Below are positions 25,274-34,668 of a stretch of 64,000 nt of DNA, piece by piece. The notes beneath the pieces were generated by a model. The model was not told the origin of the DNA. It saw nothing but the letters and a program-made list of their open reading frames with translations, and searched no databases. The position numbers and the translations under genes are program-made. Numbering within the stretch: the first letter of the stretch is position 1; the number at the start of each line of letters is the position of its first letter. This DNA is from an uncultured Alphaproteobacteria bacterium (GTDB lineage Bacteria; Pseudomonadota; Alphaproteobacteria; SP197): the NCBI GenBank assembly GCA_958295695.1, contig OY282363.1:2236225-2300224 (forward strand), given 5' to 3'.

Positions 25274-25935
25274 GCGCCGCCGCCCGCGATCGACAGGAGC
25301 TCCGCGGCCCGGCCGCGCAGCGCCGCCGGCGTATCCGGATCGCCCACGAGGGCCCGGAAGGTCTCGGCCGCGGCGGACATCTCGCCGTCGCGCAACTCCA
25401 GGAGGCCCTTCATCTCCATGGCGGAGTGGCGCCAGACGCCCCGGAGCAGCGGTTCGATCCGGGCCATGACGGCGCCCCGCTCGCCGTCGTCGACCGTCAG
25501 CATGACGGCGTAGAACTCCGCGAGCCGCCGGTAGCGCGACTCGACTTCGTCCATGCCGGCCAGCCGGTCGTAGAGCGCCACCGCCGCCTCGCGGTCGCCG
25601 CGGCGCGCCAGGATCCGCGCCTCGCGCAGGCCGGCCAGATAGGGGTAGCCGGCGCCGCCGTCCCGGACCAGGGAGTCGAAATGGGCCAAGGCCTCGTCGT
25701 CGTCGCCCAGCGACGCGGCGCGGTCGGCCAGCCAGAAGGCGTGCCCGTTGTCGGACAGTTCGGCCTCGCGCAGGGCGCCGTAGCCCGTGTAGCCCGCGAT
25801 CGTGACGATCACGGCCGCGACGACGCCGACGGCGTAGCGGCCGTAGGCCCGCCAGAGCCGGAGCCACTGCTCCCGCCGCGCGTCCTCTTCGATCTCGCGC
25901 AACAACTGGTCGCCGGTATCGGCCACGATCGCCAC
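25270..25935 (-). CDS. YfgM-like tetratricopeptide membrane protein
   Basis: 221 residues. One N-terminal membrane helix (YGRYAVGVVAAVIVTIAGYT, residues about 31-50) follows a short cytoplasmic segment with a basic-aromatic patch (LREIEEDARREQWLRLWRAY), the signature of the TPR_21/YfgM family. TPR-like helices fill the rest. In E. coli YfgM assists export at SecYEG with PpiD. Position directly before bamB-der supports the call. Confidence 0.85.
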   Translation of the reverse strand: MAIVADTGDQLLREIEEDARREQWLRLWRAYGRYAVGVVAAVIVTIAGYTGYGALREAELSDNGHAFWLADRAASLGDDDEALAHFDSLVRDGGAGYPYLAGLREARILARRGDREAAVALYDRLAGMDEVESRYRRLAEFYAVMLTVDDGERGAVMARIEPLLRGVWRHSAMEMKGLLELRDGEMSAAAETFRALVGDPDTPAALRGRAAELLSIAGGGA

Positions 25936-26182
25936 TCCGCCACGGACGAATCGGGCGGTAACTTACCGAGCGCGCCGCGCCGCGGCAACGCATGTCCTCG
26001 TTCGATGACCAACGCGCCGATGGCCGGCTCGACGGCATCGGGGACCGCGCCCCGCGCGAACACCGCGCCGGCGGGAACCGGGCCGGAAGAAGAATCCCTC
26101 TTGGCGATTCCACTTCCAGCGTCGGAACGCATGGTGTGCAATCGCGCGAAATCGAACGCTGTGGCTGCCTCGGAGAAACGCG

Positions 26183-26962
26183 ATGCATGCGACCGCCCGG
26201 TCGAGGGGGGAAGGAGCCGGAACGGATGCGCGGGCCGGGACCGCGTTCGCGCCGCATGCCGGCCTCGACGCGGAAGACGAAACGGCGCTCGCCGGCTGCT
26301 GCTTGTTCGCCGGCGTCGAACTCGCGTCCCTGCGGATGCTGCTCGCCAGCGCTTCGGCGCGCCGCTACCCGCGTCACGCCGTCCTGTTTCTGCAAGGCGA
26401 GCCCGCCCGCCATTTCTACGTGGTGCTGAAAGGGTGGGTGAAACTGTTCCGCACCGCCGCCGACGGCCAAGAGACGGTGGTCGCCACCTGCGGGCGCGGC
26501 GAATCCTTCGCCGAGGCGGCGAGCTTCGCCGAGGGGGTCTATCCGGTCGGGGCGCAGGTCGCCGAGGAGGCGCGGCTGCTGGTCGTTCCCGTCCGCTCCT
26601 TCACCGCCCAGCTGCGGCGCAACCCAGCGCTCGCGGTCAACATGCTGGCCAGCATGTCGCGCCACCTGCGCGGGCTGGTGCGGGAGATCGAACAACGCGC
26701 CGTCAAATCCGCGCCGCAACGACTCGGCGCCTTCCTGCTGAAGCAATGCCCGCGCGGGCAGGGCGCGACAGCGGTCGACCTGCCCGGCGATAAGGGACTG
26801 GTCGCGGCGCGGCTCGGAATGCGCCCGGAAACGTTGTCGCGCGCTCTGGCGAAACTCGGAACGGTCGGCGTGTCCACCCGCGACCGCCGGGTCGCCGTCT
26901 CCGACATGGACGCGCTGCGCCGCTACGTCGCCGGCGCAGGCGTCGAAGACGACTCGGGTTGA
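26183..26962 (+). CDS. Crp/Fnr family regulator, probably NO-responsive (Dnr/NnrR type)
   Basis: 259 residues. A cyclic-nucleotide-like sensor domain (residues about 40-160, with FLQGEPARHFYVVLKGWVKL) is followed by a winged helix with recognition helix GMRPETLSRALAKL, close to Dnr and Fnr proteins that read TTGA half-sites. There is no N-terminal Cys cluster as in oxygen-sensing Fnr. GGAG lies about eight bases before the ATG. An NO reductase gene with a matching operator follows directly, so it most likely controls that gene. Confidence 0.85.
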   Translation: MHATARSRGEGAGTDARAGTAFAPHAGLDAEDETALAGCCLFAGVELASLRMLLASASARRYPRHAVLFLQGEPARHFYVVLKGWVKLFRTAADGQETVVATCGRGESFAEAASFAEGVYPVGAQVAEEARLLVVPVRSFTAQLRRNPALAVNMLASMSRHLRGLVREIEQRAVKSAPQRLGAFLLKQCPRGQGATAVDLPGDKGLVAARLGMRPETLSRALAKLGTVGVSTRDRRVAVSDMDALRRYVAGAGVEDDSG

Positions 26963-26990
26963 CCGGCCCGTCGGTTTCCTCCGCCCGCGT

Positions 26991-27004
26991 TTGACCTCGG
27001 TCAA
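26991..27004 (+). promoter_or_regulatory. Fnr/Dnr-type operator TTGACCTCGGTCAA
   Basis: A perfect palindrome at the ends, TTGAC-N4-GTCAA, centred about 61 bases before the NO reductase ATG. It matches the half-sites read by Fnr/Dnr/NnrR regulators, one of which is encoded just upstream. Confidence 0.75.
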
Positions 27005-27058
27005 GGCGGCAGCCGTCCCCGCGCCCCGTGATTCGGAGCGGGCCCGGGGAGGCGCGTC

Positions 27059-29338
27059 ATGAACTATCGCGAGGTCTTCACTTTCCGGCGGCTCTGGCTC
27101 ATGTTCGCCGCCTTGCTGGCAGTCATGTTCGGTGTGTTGCTGCTGGTCGGCGGCCGCGCGTTCCAGCAGGCCCCGCCGACGCCCGAGCAAGTGGTGGCGA
27201 TAGACGGCGACCGCGTCTCGGTGCTGTTCGAGCGCCTCGACATCGACCGCGGGCGCGACGTCTGGCGGCGGCTGGGCGGGATGCAGCTCGGATCGGTATG
27301 GGGCCATGGCAGCTATCTGGCGCCCGACTGGACCGCCGACGTGCTGCACCGGGAAGCGCTGGCGATGCTGGAGGCGGAGGGCGACTTCGCCGGCCTCGCC
27401 GTGCCCGAGCGGGCGGCGCGGATCGCCGCCCTCGCCCAGCGCATCCGCGTCAACACCTTCGATCCCGCGACCGGGCGGATCGTCGTCTCGCCGGAGCGCG
27501 CTCGCGCCATTGAAGCGGTGATCGCCCACTACACGGCGCTGCTGGGCGGCGCCGGCGACGGCCCCGAGGCGGCGGTGCTGCGCGAGCAATACGCCATCCC
27601 CGACCGTCCTCTGGGCCCCGACCCCGACGCGGATATCCGCCAGCTCGTCGCCTGGTGGTGGTGGACCGCCTGGGCGGCGACGACGCTGCGCCCCGACGAC
27701 ACCGTGACCTATACCAACAACTGGCCGCACGAGCCGCTGGTCGGCAACCGTCCGAGCGCGCAGACCTTCATCTGGACCTTCGTGTCGGTGGTGCTTCTGA
27801 TCGCCGCCGTGGGCGCGCTGTGCTGGTTCTTCCTGCGCGAGCGCGACGAGTGGCGCAAGGACACCGAGCCCCAGGCGGGCTACCCCGAGGCCAATCCGAT
27901 CGCCGCGATGGCGCCCACCGCCTCAATGCGGGGGGTGGTCAAATACATCTGGATTGTCGCGCTGCTGCTCGGCCTCCAGATCCTGCTCGGCGCCGTGACC
28001 GCGCATTTCGCCGTCGAGGGTCACGACTTCTATGGCATCCCCCTGTCCGAGATCGCGCCCTATGCGCTCACCCGCACGTGGCACGTGCAGCTCGCGGTGC
28101 TGTGGATCGCCACCGCCTGGCTCGGCGCGGGCCTCTATCTCGCCCCCCGGATCGCCGGCTTCGAGCCGCCCTTGCAGCGGCTCGGGGTGGACGTGCTGTG
28201 GGTAGCGCTGGTGATCGCCGTCGTCGGGTCCCTGGCCGGCGAATGGCTCACCCTGACCGGGCGCCTCACCGATCCGGCGCTGGTCTACTGGTTCGGACAT
28301 CAGGGTTACGAGTTCCTCGACATGGGGCGCTTCTGGCAGCTGCTGATCTTCGCCGGGCTGCTGATCTGGCTGGCGTTGATGATGCGTTGCCTCGTCCCCG
28401 CCATCCGCAGGGGCGGCGACGACCGGCATCTGCTGATCCTGCTGCTGCTGTCCTCGGCCGGCATCGGCCTGCTGTTCGGCGCCGGTTTCCTGTACGAGCG
28501 CGACACGCACCTCACGATCGCCGAATACTGGCGCTGGTGGGTGGTGCATCTCTGGGTCGAGGGCGTGTTCGAGGTGTTCGCGACCGCCTGGGTCGCCTGG
28601 GCCTTCGTGCACATGCGGCTGCTGCGGCCACGGGCCGCGGCGGTCTACGTCATGTTCTCGGCGATGATCTTTCTCGGCGCCGGCGTGCTGGGCACTTTCC
28701 ACCATCTCTATTTCGCCGGGATGCCGGAGCCGGTGCTGGCGCTGGGCGCGGTGTTCTCGGCCCTCGAAGTGGTGCCGCTGGCGCTGATCGCCTTCGAGGC
28801 GCACGACCACTGGCGCGCCGAACGGCAGGCGCCGTGGACGCGGCGCTACCATATGCCGTTGCTGTTCTTCCTCGCCGTCGCCTTCTGGAACCTCGTCGGC
28901 GCCGGCGTGCTGGGCTTCCTGATCAACCCGCCCTTGTCGCTCTACTACCTGCAAGGGCTGCTGACCACGCCGTCGCACGGCCATGCGGCGCTGTTCGGCG
29001 TCTACGGGATGCTCGGCATCGGCCTTCTGCTGCTCTGCCGCCGCGACCTGCCGCAGGTGGCCGGCGCATGGTCCGACCGGACGCTCGCCTGGGTGTTCTG
29101 GCTGTTCAACGGCGGGTTGGCGCTGATGGTCTTCGGCTCGCTGCTGCCCCAAGGCATCGTCCAGGCGCTGGTCTCCTTCGAGCACGGCTACTGGCATGCG
29201 CGGGCGCCCGAGCTCCTGCATTCGCCGCTGATGGAGACGCTGGTCTGGCTGCGGGTGCCGGGCGATACCGTGTTCGCCCTGGGCGCGCTGCTGTTGCTCG
29301 TCTTCCTGGCGAGGATCGAGTTCGGCCGCCGCGCCTAG
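27059..29338 (+). CDS. norZ: Quinol-dependent nitric oxide reductase (qNOR)
   Basis: 759 residues. It reduces two NO to N2O in the inner membrane using quinol. The first helix (LWLMFAALLAVMFGVLLLVG) and a roughly 190-residue periplasmic domain replace the separate NorC subunit, which marks the single-chain type. The catalytic core has the expected ligands: His in TWHVQLAVLWIATAWLGAGL, His and Glu in VVHLWVEGVFEVFATAW, His-His in TFHHLYFAG and His-x-His in SHGHAALFGVYG. The gene stands alone with its own regulator and operator, without norC, norQ or norD, which fits NO detoxification more than full denitrification. Confidence 0.95.
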   Translation: MNYREVFTFRRLWLMFAALLAVMFGVLLLVGGRAFQQAPPTPEQVVAIDGDRVSVLFERLDIDRGRDVWRRLGGMQLGSVWGHGSYLAPDWTADVLHREALAMLEAEGDFAGLAVPERAARIAALAQRIRVNTFDPATGRIVVSPERARAIEAVIAHYTALLGGAGDGPEAAVLREQYAIPDRPLGPDPDADIRQLVAWWWWTAWAATTLRPDDTVTYTNNWPHEPLVGNRPSAQTFIWTFVSVVLLIAAVGALCWFFLRERDEWRKDTEPQAGYPEANPIAAMAPTASMRGVVKYIWIVALLLGLQILLGAVTAHFAVEGHDFYGIPLSEIAPYALTRTWHVQLAVLWIATAWLGAGLYLAPRIAGFEPPLQRLGVDVLWVALVIAVVGSLAGEWLTLTGRLTDPALVYWFGHQGYEFLDMGRFWQLLIFAGLLIWLALMMRCLVPAIRRGGDDRHLLILLLLSSAGIGLLFGAGFLYERDTHLTIAEYWRWWVVHLWVEGVFEVFATAWVAWAFVHMRLLRPRAAAVYVMFSAMIFLGAGVLGTFHHLYFAGMPEPVLALGAVFSALEVVPLALIAFEAHDHWRAERQAPWTRRYHMPLLFFLAVAFWNLVGAGVLGFLINPPLSLYYLQGLLTTPSHGHAALFGVYGMLGIGLLLLCRRDLPQVAGAWSDRTLAWVFWLFNGGLALMVFGSLLPQGIVQALVSFEHGYWHARAPELLHSPLMETLVWLRVPGDTVFALGALLLLVFLARIEFGRRA

Positions 29339-29481
29339 CCGCCGCGCCGGTTACGCCCGCCGGACGCCTCGGCTCGCCCGGCGGACGCGGGCGCCGCCCG
29401 CTTCGGGATGCGCCGCGGCAACGCGCGGATCATCGGCGATCCCGTCCTTGCGCGAAGGCGTCCGCGGCCTATGTTGGCCGC

Positions 29482-29829
29482 ATGAGGCGACCGCGGACTT
29501 ATGCCGAGTTCTGGCCCTTCTACGTGCGCGAGCACATGCGGAGAGCGACGCGGCGGCTCCATTTCGCGGGCACCGCCGGCGCGATCGCGATCGTGGCGCT
29601 GACCGCCGCGACCGGAAACCCCTGGCTTCTCCCGGGGCTGCCGGTCTGCGGCTACGGCTTCGCCTGGCTGGGCCACGTCTTCGTCGAACGCAACAGGCCC
29701 GCCACGTTCGCGCATCCGGTATGGAGCCTCGTCGGCGACTTCCACATGTTCGGCCTGATGCTCCTGGGCCGCATGGATGGCGAGGTCGCCCGCCACGGCG
29801 ACGGCCCCCGTCTGGCCGATCCGGCCTGA
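29482..29829 (+). CDS. DUF962 (Mpo1-like) small membrane protein
   Basis: 115 residues. Family motifs are the Tyr-Phe start YAEFWPFYVREH, a central hydrophobic pair of helices (GAIAIVALTAATGNPWLLPG), GHVFVERNRPATFAHP and PVWSLVGDFHMFG. Larger relatives in yeast (Mpo1) are Fe-dependent dioxygenases of 2-hydroxy fatty acids; the short bacterial forms are uncharacterised. The conserved His residues are kept. The start ATG 29482 begins MRRPRTYAEFW. Confidence 0.85.
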   Translation: MRRPRTYAEFWPFYVREHMRRATRRLHFAGTAGAIAIVALTAATGNPWLLPGLPVCGYGFAWLGHVFVERNRPATFAHPVWSLVGDFHMFGLMLLGRMDGEVARHGDGPRLADPA

Positions 29830-29833
29830 ACGC

Positions 29834-30754
29834 TTGACCGCCGCGCCCGCCGACGCCTCCGGTCCGCCCGCGCGCGCCGGCCCCGGCATCGCGTTGATGG
29901 TGCTGGCGATGTGCCTGATGGCCTCGATGGACGCGACCGCAAAGTGGCTCGTGGAAGACCACAGCATCGCCCAGATCCTGCTCGTCCGCTTTTCCATGTT
30001 CCTCGCGGTCGCCATGGCGCTCGCGTGGCGCAGGGGGCTGCGGCGGACGGCCCGGTCCGCCCGGCCCGGCCTGCAGGTCCTTCGCTGCCTCGTGATGCTC
30101 GCCGAGATCTATGCGTTCATCTGGGCCTTCAGCCTGCTGCCCCTGGCCGACGTCCACGGGATCGCGGCGGTCTCCCCCCTGATCGCCATGGCGCTCGCGG
30201 CGGCGCTGCTGGGCGAACGGGTCGGCTGGCGGCGCTGGATCGCCGTCGGCGTCGGTCTCGTGGGCGTCCTCGTCATCGTCCGGCCCGGTTCCGGCGCGAT
30301 GGGCTGGGCCGCGTCAATCGCTGTCGCGGCCGCCTTCCTGTGGGCCCTCTTCCAGGTGCTGGTCCGCAAGGTGGGGCTGGAGGACAGCGTGGAGACGACC
30401 TCGCTCTACACCGCGGCCGTCGCCGTGGCCGTGCTGGCCTGCGCGGCGCCCTTCATGTGGCGGCCCGCGGACGGCGAGGGCTGGACGCTCATGCTGACCG
30501 TGGGCGCGCTCGGCAGCCTCGGCCATCTCGTGCTGTTCCGCGCGTTGCAGCTCGCCCCGGCTTCGGTCCTGCAGCCCTTCGGCTACGCCATGGTCGTGTG
30601 GGCCGCCGCGATGGGGTTCCTGCTGTTCGGCGACGTCCCCGACGCCTGGACCGTCGCCGGCGTCGCCATCGTGGTCGCCGGCGGGCTCTACGCCTTCAGG
30701 CTGGAGCGCGCCGGGTCCTTCCCGGGTCTTGGCCGCCACGGTCCCTCGCCCTGA
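29834..30754 (+). CDS. EamA/DMT-superfamily transporter
   Basis: About 306 residues with ten predicted helices forming two EamA repeats (GIALMVLAMCLMASMDATAK near the N terminus; YAMVVWAAAMGFLLFGDVPD near the C terminus). The likely start is TTG 29834, four bases after the preceding stop; an ATG at 29777 is in frame but would overlap the DUF962 gene by 53 bases. Such carriers export amino acids or related metabolites; substrate unknown. Confidence 0.85.
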   Translation: MTAAPADASGPPARAGPGIALMVLAMCLMASMDATAKWLVEDHSIAQILLVRFSMFLAVAMALAWRRGLRRTARSARPGLQVLRCLVMLAEIYAFIWAFSLLPLADVHGIAAVSPLIAMALAAALLGERVGWRRWIAVGVGLVGVLVIVRPGSGAMGWAASIAVAAAFLWALFQVLVRKVGLEDSVETTSLYTAAVAVAVLACAAPFMWRPADGEGWTLMLTVGALGSLGHLVLFRALQLAPASVLQPFGYAMVVWAAAMGFLLFGDVPDAWTVAGVAIVVAGGLYAFRLERAGSFPGLGRHGPSP

Positions 30755-30820
30755 CACGCGGCGAAGCGCGTGCCGAAGGACCTGCCCCGAGCCCGTCAAA
30801 GGGGCGGGACGAGGGAAGGC
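30755..30820. repeat. Dispersed intergenic repeat, copy 5
   Basis: ACGCGGCGAAGCGCGTGCCG followed by AAGGACCTGCCCCGAGCCCG and TCAAAGGGGCGGGACGAGG is a diverged copy of the module found at 42979-43046 and 61106-61190. Confidence 0.5.
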
Positions 30821-30827
30821 CGCCGGT

Positions 30828-30852
30828 GGCGAGGCCGTTTTCACGTCCGCCG
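30828..30852 (+). repeat. 25-bp direct repeat, left copy
   Basis: GGCGAGGCCGTTTTCACGTC plus CGCCG. It is identical to 32188-32212. The pair brackets the nuclease-like gene at 30974-32089. Confidence 0.85.
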
Positions 30853-30973
30853 ACCCGACAAAGCGCCCATCCGCAGAACAGGGACGCCACCGGCCAAATG
30901 CGATCGCCCTGTCCTGGGGGGACCGATCGATCCTGTTGACATAGCGGCCACCGCCGGTACATTCCCTGCCCCT

Positions 30974-32089
30974 ATGCCACTCAAACGACAAGTTCAAAAG
31001 CCAGACTCGCCTGTGGGCGGGTTTTTGCGGGAAGTTTTCCCGCCTAAACTGAATCGCCGGCTGCTGGACGATGTCCACGAAAAGCTGGATGTCCGGGAGC
31101 CGGTTTGCCATCTCGAAAGGGAGGGACACTCTCTCGTTGGGATGGCGATCGACTACCGTATTCGGTATCATTTTTCGCACACACCCGCCGACCAACTGAA
31201 GATGGCGAACCGGGGGGCGTGGGCAGTCACATCGTACAGAGATTTCATCCGTATTTTACAAACAAACCCTGAAAGGTTTCCAGATTACACAGTCACGGAA
31301 GTTGATGTTTCTCCGGAATGTATGCCAGATTGGCATTCTTGTTCTATCATCGATGAGGACGATGGGAATCATGTATATTTATGGAAGAAGGAAAACCCCA
31401 AACCGTCAATCGGCTGGTATATGGGAACCCCATTCGATGACCGTTTGTCGATGGACTGCAGGCTGGAGATATTCGATCTTCTGGATCGAACCGTCGAAAG
31501 GATCGCACCGCACGGTCGACGTCCAACCTTGGAAGAAGAACGAAAACTCGCCCGTTTCTGTCTTGTTCTGTCTGTGTTCGAGAGCGTGGCGCGCAGTGGG
31601 TACGGATGGCCTCCACCGTTCCTCAACGAAGGGACAACGCCGCAGACCGCGACCGATTTTCTCGACGCGATACCTGAGTCATGGGTTGAGGATGTCGCCG
31701 TCCTGGCCAGCATGTTCGCGGAACATCGCGCCGACTGGCATGGGACAGTTGCCGTGCTGAATCCTGTGTTCTCTGGTGCCAAGGATGTGGGCGGCGCCGA
31801 TGGGGATTTCATCGTCGATCGATGCCTGTGGGATATCAAGACCACGATCAGGCGGAAAGCTGACGGATGGTGGTTTTATCAGCTTCTCGGCTACGTCCTG
31901 CTGGATTACGACAACGAATACGGTATCGATGGTGTCGGCATTCTCTTCCCGCGTCAGAACGAGTCGATCCACTGGCCTCTGAACATGCTGATCCACGAGC
32001 TTTCCGGACGGTCGGATCTCTCCCTGGACCGCCTTCGCCAAGAGCTTCGCCAGAAGCTCCAGCGCAACACCTTGGATGCGCGCCACTGA
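30974..32089 (+). CDS. Putative stand-alone PD-(D/E)XK nuclease-like protein
   Basis: 371 residues from ATG 30974 (MPLKRQVQKPDSPVGGFLRE); the frame is open to 30770 but the upstream part is repeat DNA. The C-terminal third has a RecB/Cas4-like nuclease pattern: acidic residues in GADGDFIVD (276-282), then WDIKTT (Asp287, Lys289) and FYQLLGYVLL (Gln303, Tyr307, a QxxxY motif). The N-terminal two thirds are all-alpha-like and unassigned. Codon use is less GC-rich, most clearly at 31140-31400, unlike neighbours, and the gene lies between two 25-bp direct repeats. These features suggest a transferred cargo gene, possibly defence-related. No partner gene is seen. The fold call is mine, from motifs only. 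Confidence 0.6.
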   Translation: MPLKRQVQKPDSPVGGFLREVFPPKLNRRLLDDVHEKLDVREPVCHLEREGHSLVGMAIDYRIRYHFSHTPADQLKMANRGAWAVTSYRDFIRILQTNPERFPDYTVTEVDVSPECMPDWHSCSIIDEDDGNHVYLWKKENPKPSIGWYMGTPFDDRLSMDCRLEIFDLLDRTVERIAPHGRRPTLEEERKLARFCLVLSVFESVARSGYGWPPPFLNEGTTPQTATDFLDAIPESWVEDVAVLASMFAEHRADWHGTVAVLNPVFSGAKDVGGADGDFIVDRCLWDIKTTIRRKADGWWFYQLLGYVLLDYDNEYGIDGVGILFPRQNESIHWPLNMLIHELSGRSDLSLDRLRQELRQKLQRNTLDARH

Positions 32090-32187
32090 AACGTTTCCGC
32101 CGCGCGGAGGAAATCGCGAAAAACCCCCAAGTTCAACACGCCATGCGCGGCGCGGCGGTTTGTCGGGAAGCGTGGCCCTATCATGGC

Positions 32188-32212
32188 GGCGAGGCCGTTT
32201 TCACGTCCGCCG
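32188..32212 (+). repeat. 25-bp direct repeat, right copy
   Basis: Identical to 30828-30852. The base pattern GG-N-GGCGAGG extends the match by three bases with one difference. It overlaps the last codons of the convergent EamA gene. Confidence 0.85.
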
Positions 32213-33025
32213 CATTCCCGTGAGCGCGTTGACGAGGACGGCCCCGATCACGATCGCGCCGCCGGCGAACCCGAGCGGGGTCGGGGCGTCGTCGAGGATG
32301 AGCCAGACCCACAGGGGTCCGAGGACGACCTCGGTGAGCGCGAGCACCATGAGCTCCGCGGCGGGCACGTACCTCGCGCCCGCCGCGAAGAGCACCAGGG
32401 CGAACGAGACCTGGAAGACGCCCATGTAGACGCAGAGCAGGAGGTCGCGGCGGCCGATCGCGAAGTCGTCGAGCATGAAGGCGGCCAGCGCGCCGATGAC
32501 GACCGAGGCCATCATCACGCCGGGCACCATGTCGCCGTCCCTGCCGCCGCGAAGCGAGACGCCGAAGGCCGCGAAGGTCGCCGACGCGCCCAGCGCGAGC
32601 AGGTTGCCGAACAGACGGCCGTCGCCGATCCCCTCCCATATCATGACGCCGACGCCCGCCATGGCGGCTGTCATGGCGAACCATGTGGCGCGCCGGACCG
32701 GCTCCCCGAGCGCGATCCAGGCGAGGAGGGCGGTGAAGAAGGGCTGGGAGCTGACGATGAAGAAAACGCTCGCGGCCTTCGTGTGGAAGAACGACGAGAT
32801 GTAGAGGATGTTGCTGATCGACAGGAACAGTCCGGTCGCCAGCATGGCGCGCCGGCCCGTGGCGAAGGCGCGCGCGACCCGCCCGCGGTGGCGGAACGCG
32901 ACCAGGCTCCCCAGGACGCAGATGGCCGCCATCGAGCGGTAGAACTGGACGTGCCACAGGCCCGCGCTTTCCATCGACCCGATGATGACGCCCGACTGGC
33001 TGATGAACACGCCGCCGAGCACCAC
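32201..33025 (-). CDS. EamA/DMT-superfamily transporter
   Basis: 274 residues from GTG 33025 with nine to ten helices (FFIVSSQPFFTALLAWIALG; AELMVLALTEVVLGPLWVWL). The first helix looks clipped: in-frame codons just upstream (RYLKGVLLV) extend it naturally, and a CTG at 33043 is a possible start. It lies 75 bases downstream of guaA in the same direction, so it may be co-transcribed with guaBA. Its 3' end lies in the right direct repeat. Substrate unknown. Confidence 0.85.
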   Translation of the reverse strand: MVLGGVFISQSGVIIGSMESAGLWHVQFYRSMAAICVLGSLVAFRHRGRVARAFATGRRAMLATGLFLSISNILYISSFFHTKAASVFFIVSSQPFFTALLAWIALGEPVRRATWFAMTAAMAGVGVMIWEGIGDGRLFGNLLALGASATFAAFGVSLRGGRDGDMVPGVMMASVVIGALAAFMLDDFAIGRRDLLLCVYMGVFQVSFALVLFAAGARYVPAAELMVLALTEVVLGPLWVWLILDDAPTPLGFAGGAIVIGAVLVNALTGMRRT

Positions 33026-33100
33026 GAGCAGGACGCCCTTCAGATACCGCGGATGATGGCGGATGGACCCTCGCTTCCGGCAAGCGGCTCCCCGGGCGCC

Positions 33101-34663
33101 CTACTCCCACTCGATCGTGCCCGGCGGCTTGCTCGTGATGTCGTAGACCACCCGGTTGATCCCCCGGACCTCGTTCACGATGCGGCTGGCGACGCGGCCG
33201 AGGAAGGCGTGGTCGAAGGGGTAGTAGTCGGCGGTCATGCCGTCGGTGGCGGTGACCGCGCGCAGGGCGCAGACGTGCTCGTAGGTGCGCTCGTCGCCCA
33301 TGACGCCCACGGTCCTGACGGGGAGCAGCACGGCGAAGGCCTGCCAGATGGCGTCGTAGAGTCCGGCGGCGCGCAATTCCTCGATGTAGATGGCGTCGGC
33401 CTTGCGGAGGATGCGGAGCTTCCCGGCGGCGATCTCGCCGGGGATGCGGATGGCGAGGCCGGGTCCGGGGAACGGGTGGCGGCCCACCATGGCCTCGGGC
33501 AGGCCGAGCTCGCGGCCCAGCTCGCGCACCTCGTCCTTGAACAGCTCGCGCAGGGGTTCGACGAGCTTCATGTTCATGCGTTCGGGAAGGCCGCCCACGT
33601 TGTGGTGCGACTTGATGGTGGCCGACGGCCCGCCGTGGAAGGAGACCGATTCGATCACGTCGGGATAGAGCGTGCCCTGGCCGAGGAACTCGGCGCCGCC
33701 GATCTTCCGCGCCTCGGCCTCGAAGACGTCGATGAAGGCCGCGCCGACGATCCTGCGCTTGCGTTCGGGATCGGCGACGCCGCGGAGTTTGTCGAGGAAG
33801 AACCCGGAGGCGTCGCGGACCGTGAGCGGGATGTCGTAACGGCCGCGGAAAAGCCGCTCGACCTGCCGGGCCTCGCCGAGGCGCAGCAGGCCGTGGTCGA
33901 CGAAGACGCAGGCGAGCCGGTCGCCGACCGCCTCGTGCAGCAGGAGCGCCGCGACGGAGCTGTCGACGCCGCCCGAAAGGCCGAGGACGACCCGGCCGGA
34001 GCCGACCCGCTCGCGGATCGCGGCGACGGCCTGCCCGCGGAACGCGGCCATGGACCAGCCGCCCGGCAAGCCCGCGACGCGGCGCACGAAGTTGGCGAGC
34101 AGCCGGGCGCCATCGGGCGTGTGGACGACCTCGGGATGGAACTGGACGCCGTAGATGCGGCGCTCGTCGTCGGCGATGGCGGCGAAGGGCGAGCCTTCCG
34201 AGGTGGCGACCGCCCTGAATCCCTCGGGAAGCCGCGCGACCCTGTCGCCGTGGCTCATCCAGACCTGGTGGCGCTCCCCCGGCGCCCAGAGCCCCTCGAA
34301 CAGCGCGCAGCCGGCCTCGACCTCGATGAAGGCGCGGCCGAACTCGCGGCGGTCGGACGTCTCGACCGCGCCGCCCATCTGGGCGCAGATCGTCTGCTGG
34401 CCGTAGCAGACGCCGAGGATCGGCACGCCCAGGTCGAAGACGGCGGGCGGGGCGCCGGGCGCGGTCTTCCACGTGGTCGAGGCGGGTCCGCCCGAAAGGA
34501 CGATGGCCCCGGGCCCGAACTCCCGGATTCTCCCGTCCGGCGCGGTGCAGGGCAGGATCCCGCAATAGACCCCGGCCTCCCTGACCCGCCGCGCGATGAG
34601 CTGGGTGACCTGGGAGCCGAAGTCGAGAACCAGGACCTTGTCGGTGTGGGGCGCGGGCCGCAC
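33101..34663 (-). CDS. guaA: GMP synthase (glutamine-hydrolysing)
   Basis: 520 residues from a GTG start ([20 protein letters not shown]). It aminates XMP to GMP. The class I glutaminase domain has the nucleophile Cys in [12 protein letters not shown] and the His-x-Glu in FHPEVVHT. The synthetase domain has the PP-loop [15 protein letters not shown], and the C terminus ends GTIEWE as in all GuaA. It follows guaB by 5 bases. Confidence 0.97.
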   Translation of the reverse strand: MRPAPHTDKVLVLDFGSQVTQLIARRVREAGVYCGILPCTAPDGRIREFGPGAIVLSGGPASTTWKTAPGAPPAVFDLGVPILGVCYGQQTICAQMGGAVETSDRREFGRAFIEVEAGCALFEGLWAPGERHQVWMSHGDRVARLPEGFRAVATSEGSPFAAIADDERRIYGVQFHPEVVHTPDGARLLANFVRRVAGLPGGWSMAAFRGQAVAAIRERVGSGRVVLGLSGGVDSSVAALLLHEAVGDRLACVFVDHGLLRLGEARQVERLFRGRYDIPLTVRDASGFFLDKLRGVADPERKRRIVGAAFIDVFEAEARKIGGAEFLGQGTLYPDVIESVSFHGGPSATIKSHHNVGGLPERMNMKLVEPLRELFKDEVRELGRELGLPEAMVGRHPFPGPGLAIRIPGEIAAGKLRILRKADAIYIEELRAAGLYDAIWQAFAVLLPVRTVGVMGDERTYEHVCALRAVTATDGMTADYYPFDHAFLGRVASRIVNEVRGINRVVYDITSKPPGTIEWE

Positions 34664-34668
34664 CGGGC

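Noticed and set aside
25274-27730. Long minus-strand opening continuous with bamB
   Set aside because: It has no conserved residues past the BamB lipoprotein signal and runs antisense to the regulator and NO reductase. High GC makes long shadow frames common here.
29777-29833. Earlier ATG start for the EamA gene at 29777
   Set aside because: It would overlap the DUF962 gene by 53 bases, and the added residues are hydrophilic and not conserved-looking. The TTG right after the stop is more likely.
30828-32212. Direct repeats as a transposon target-site duplication
   Set aside because: 25 bp is too long for usual target duplications, and neither transposase nor terminal inverted repeats are present between them.
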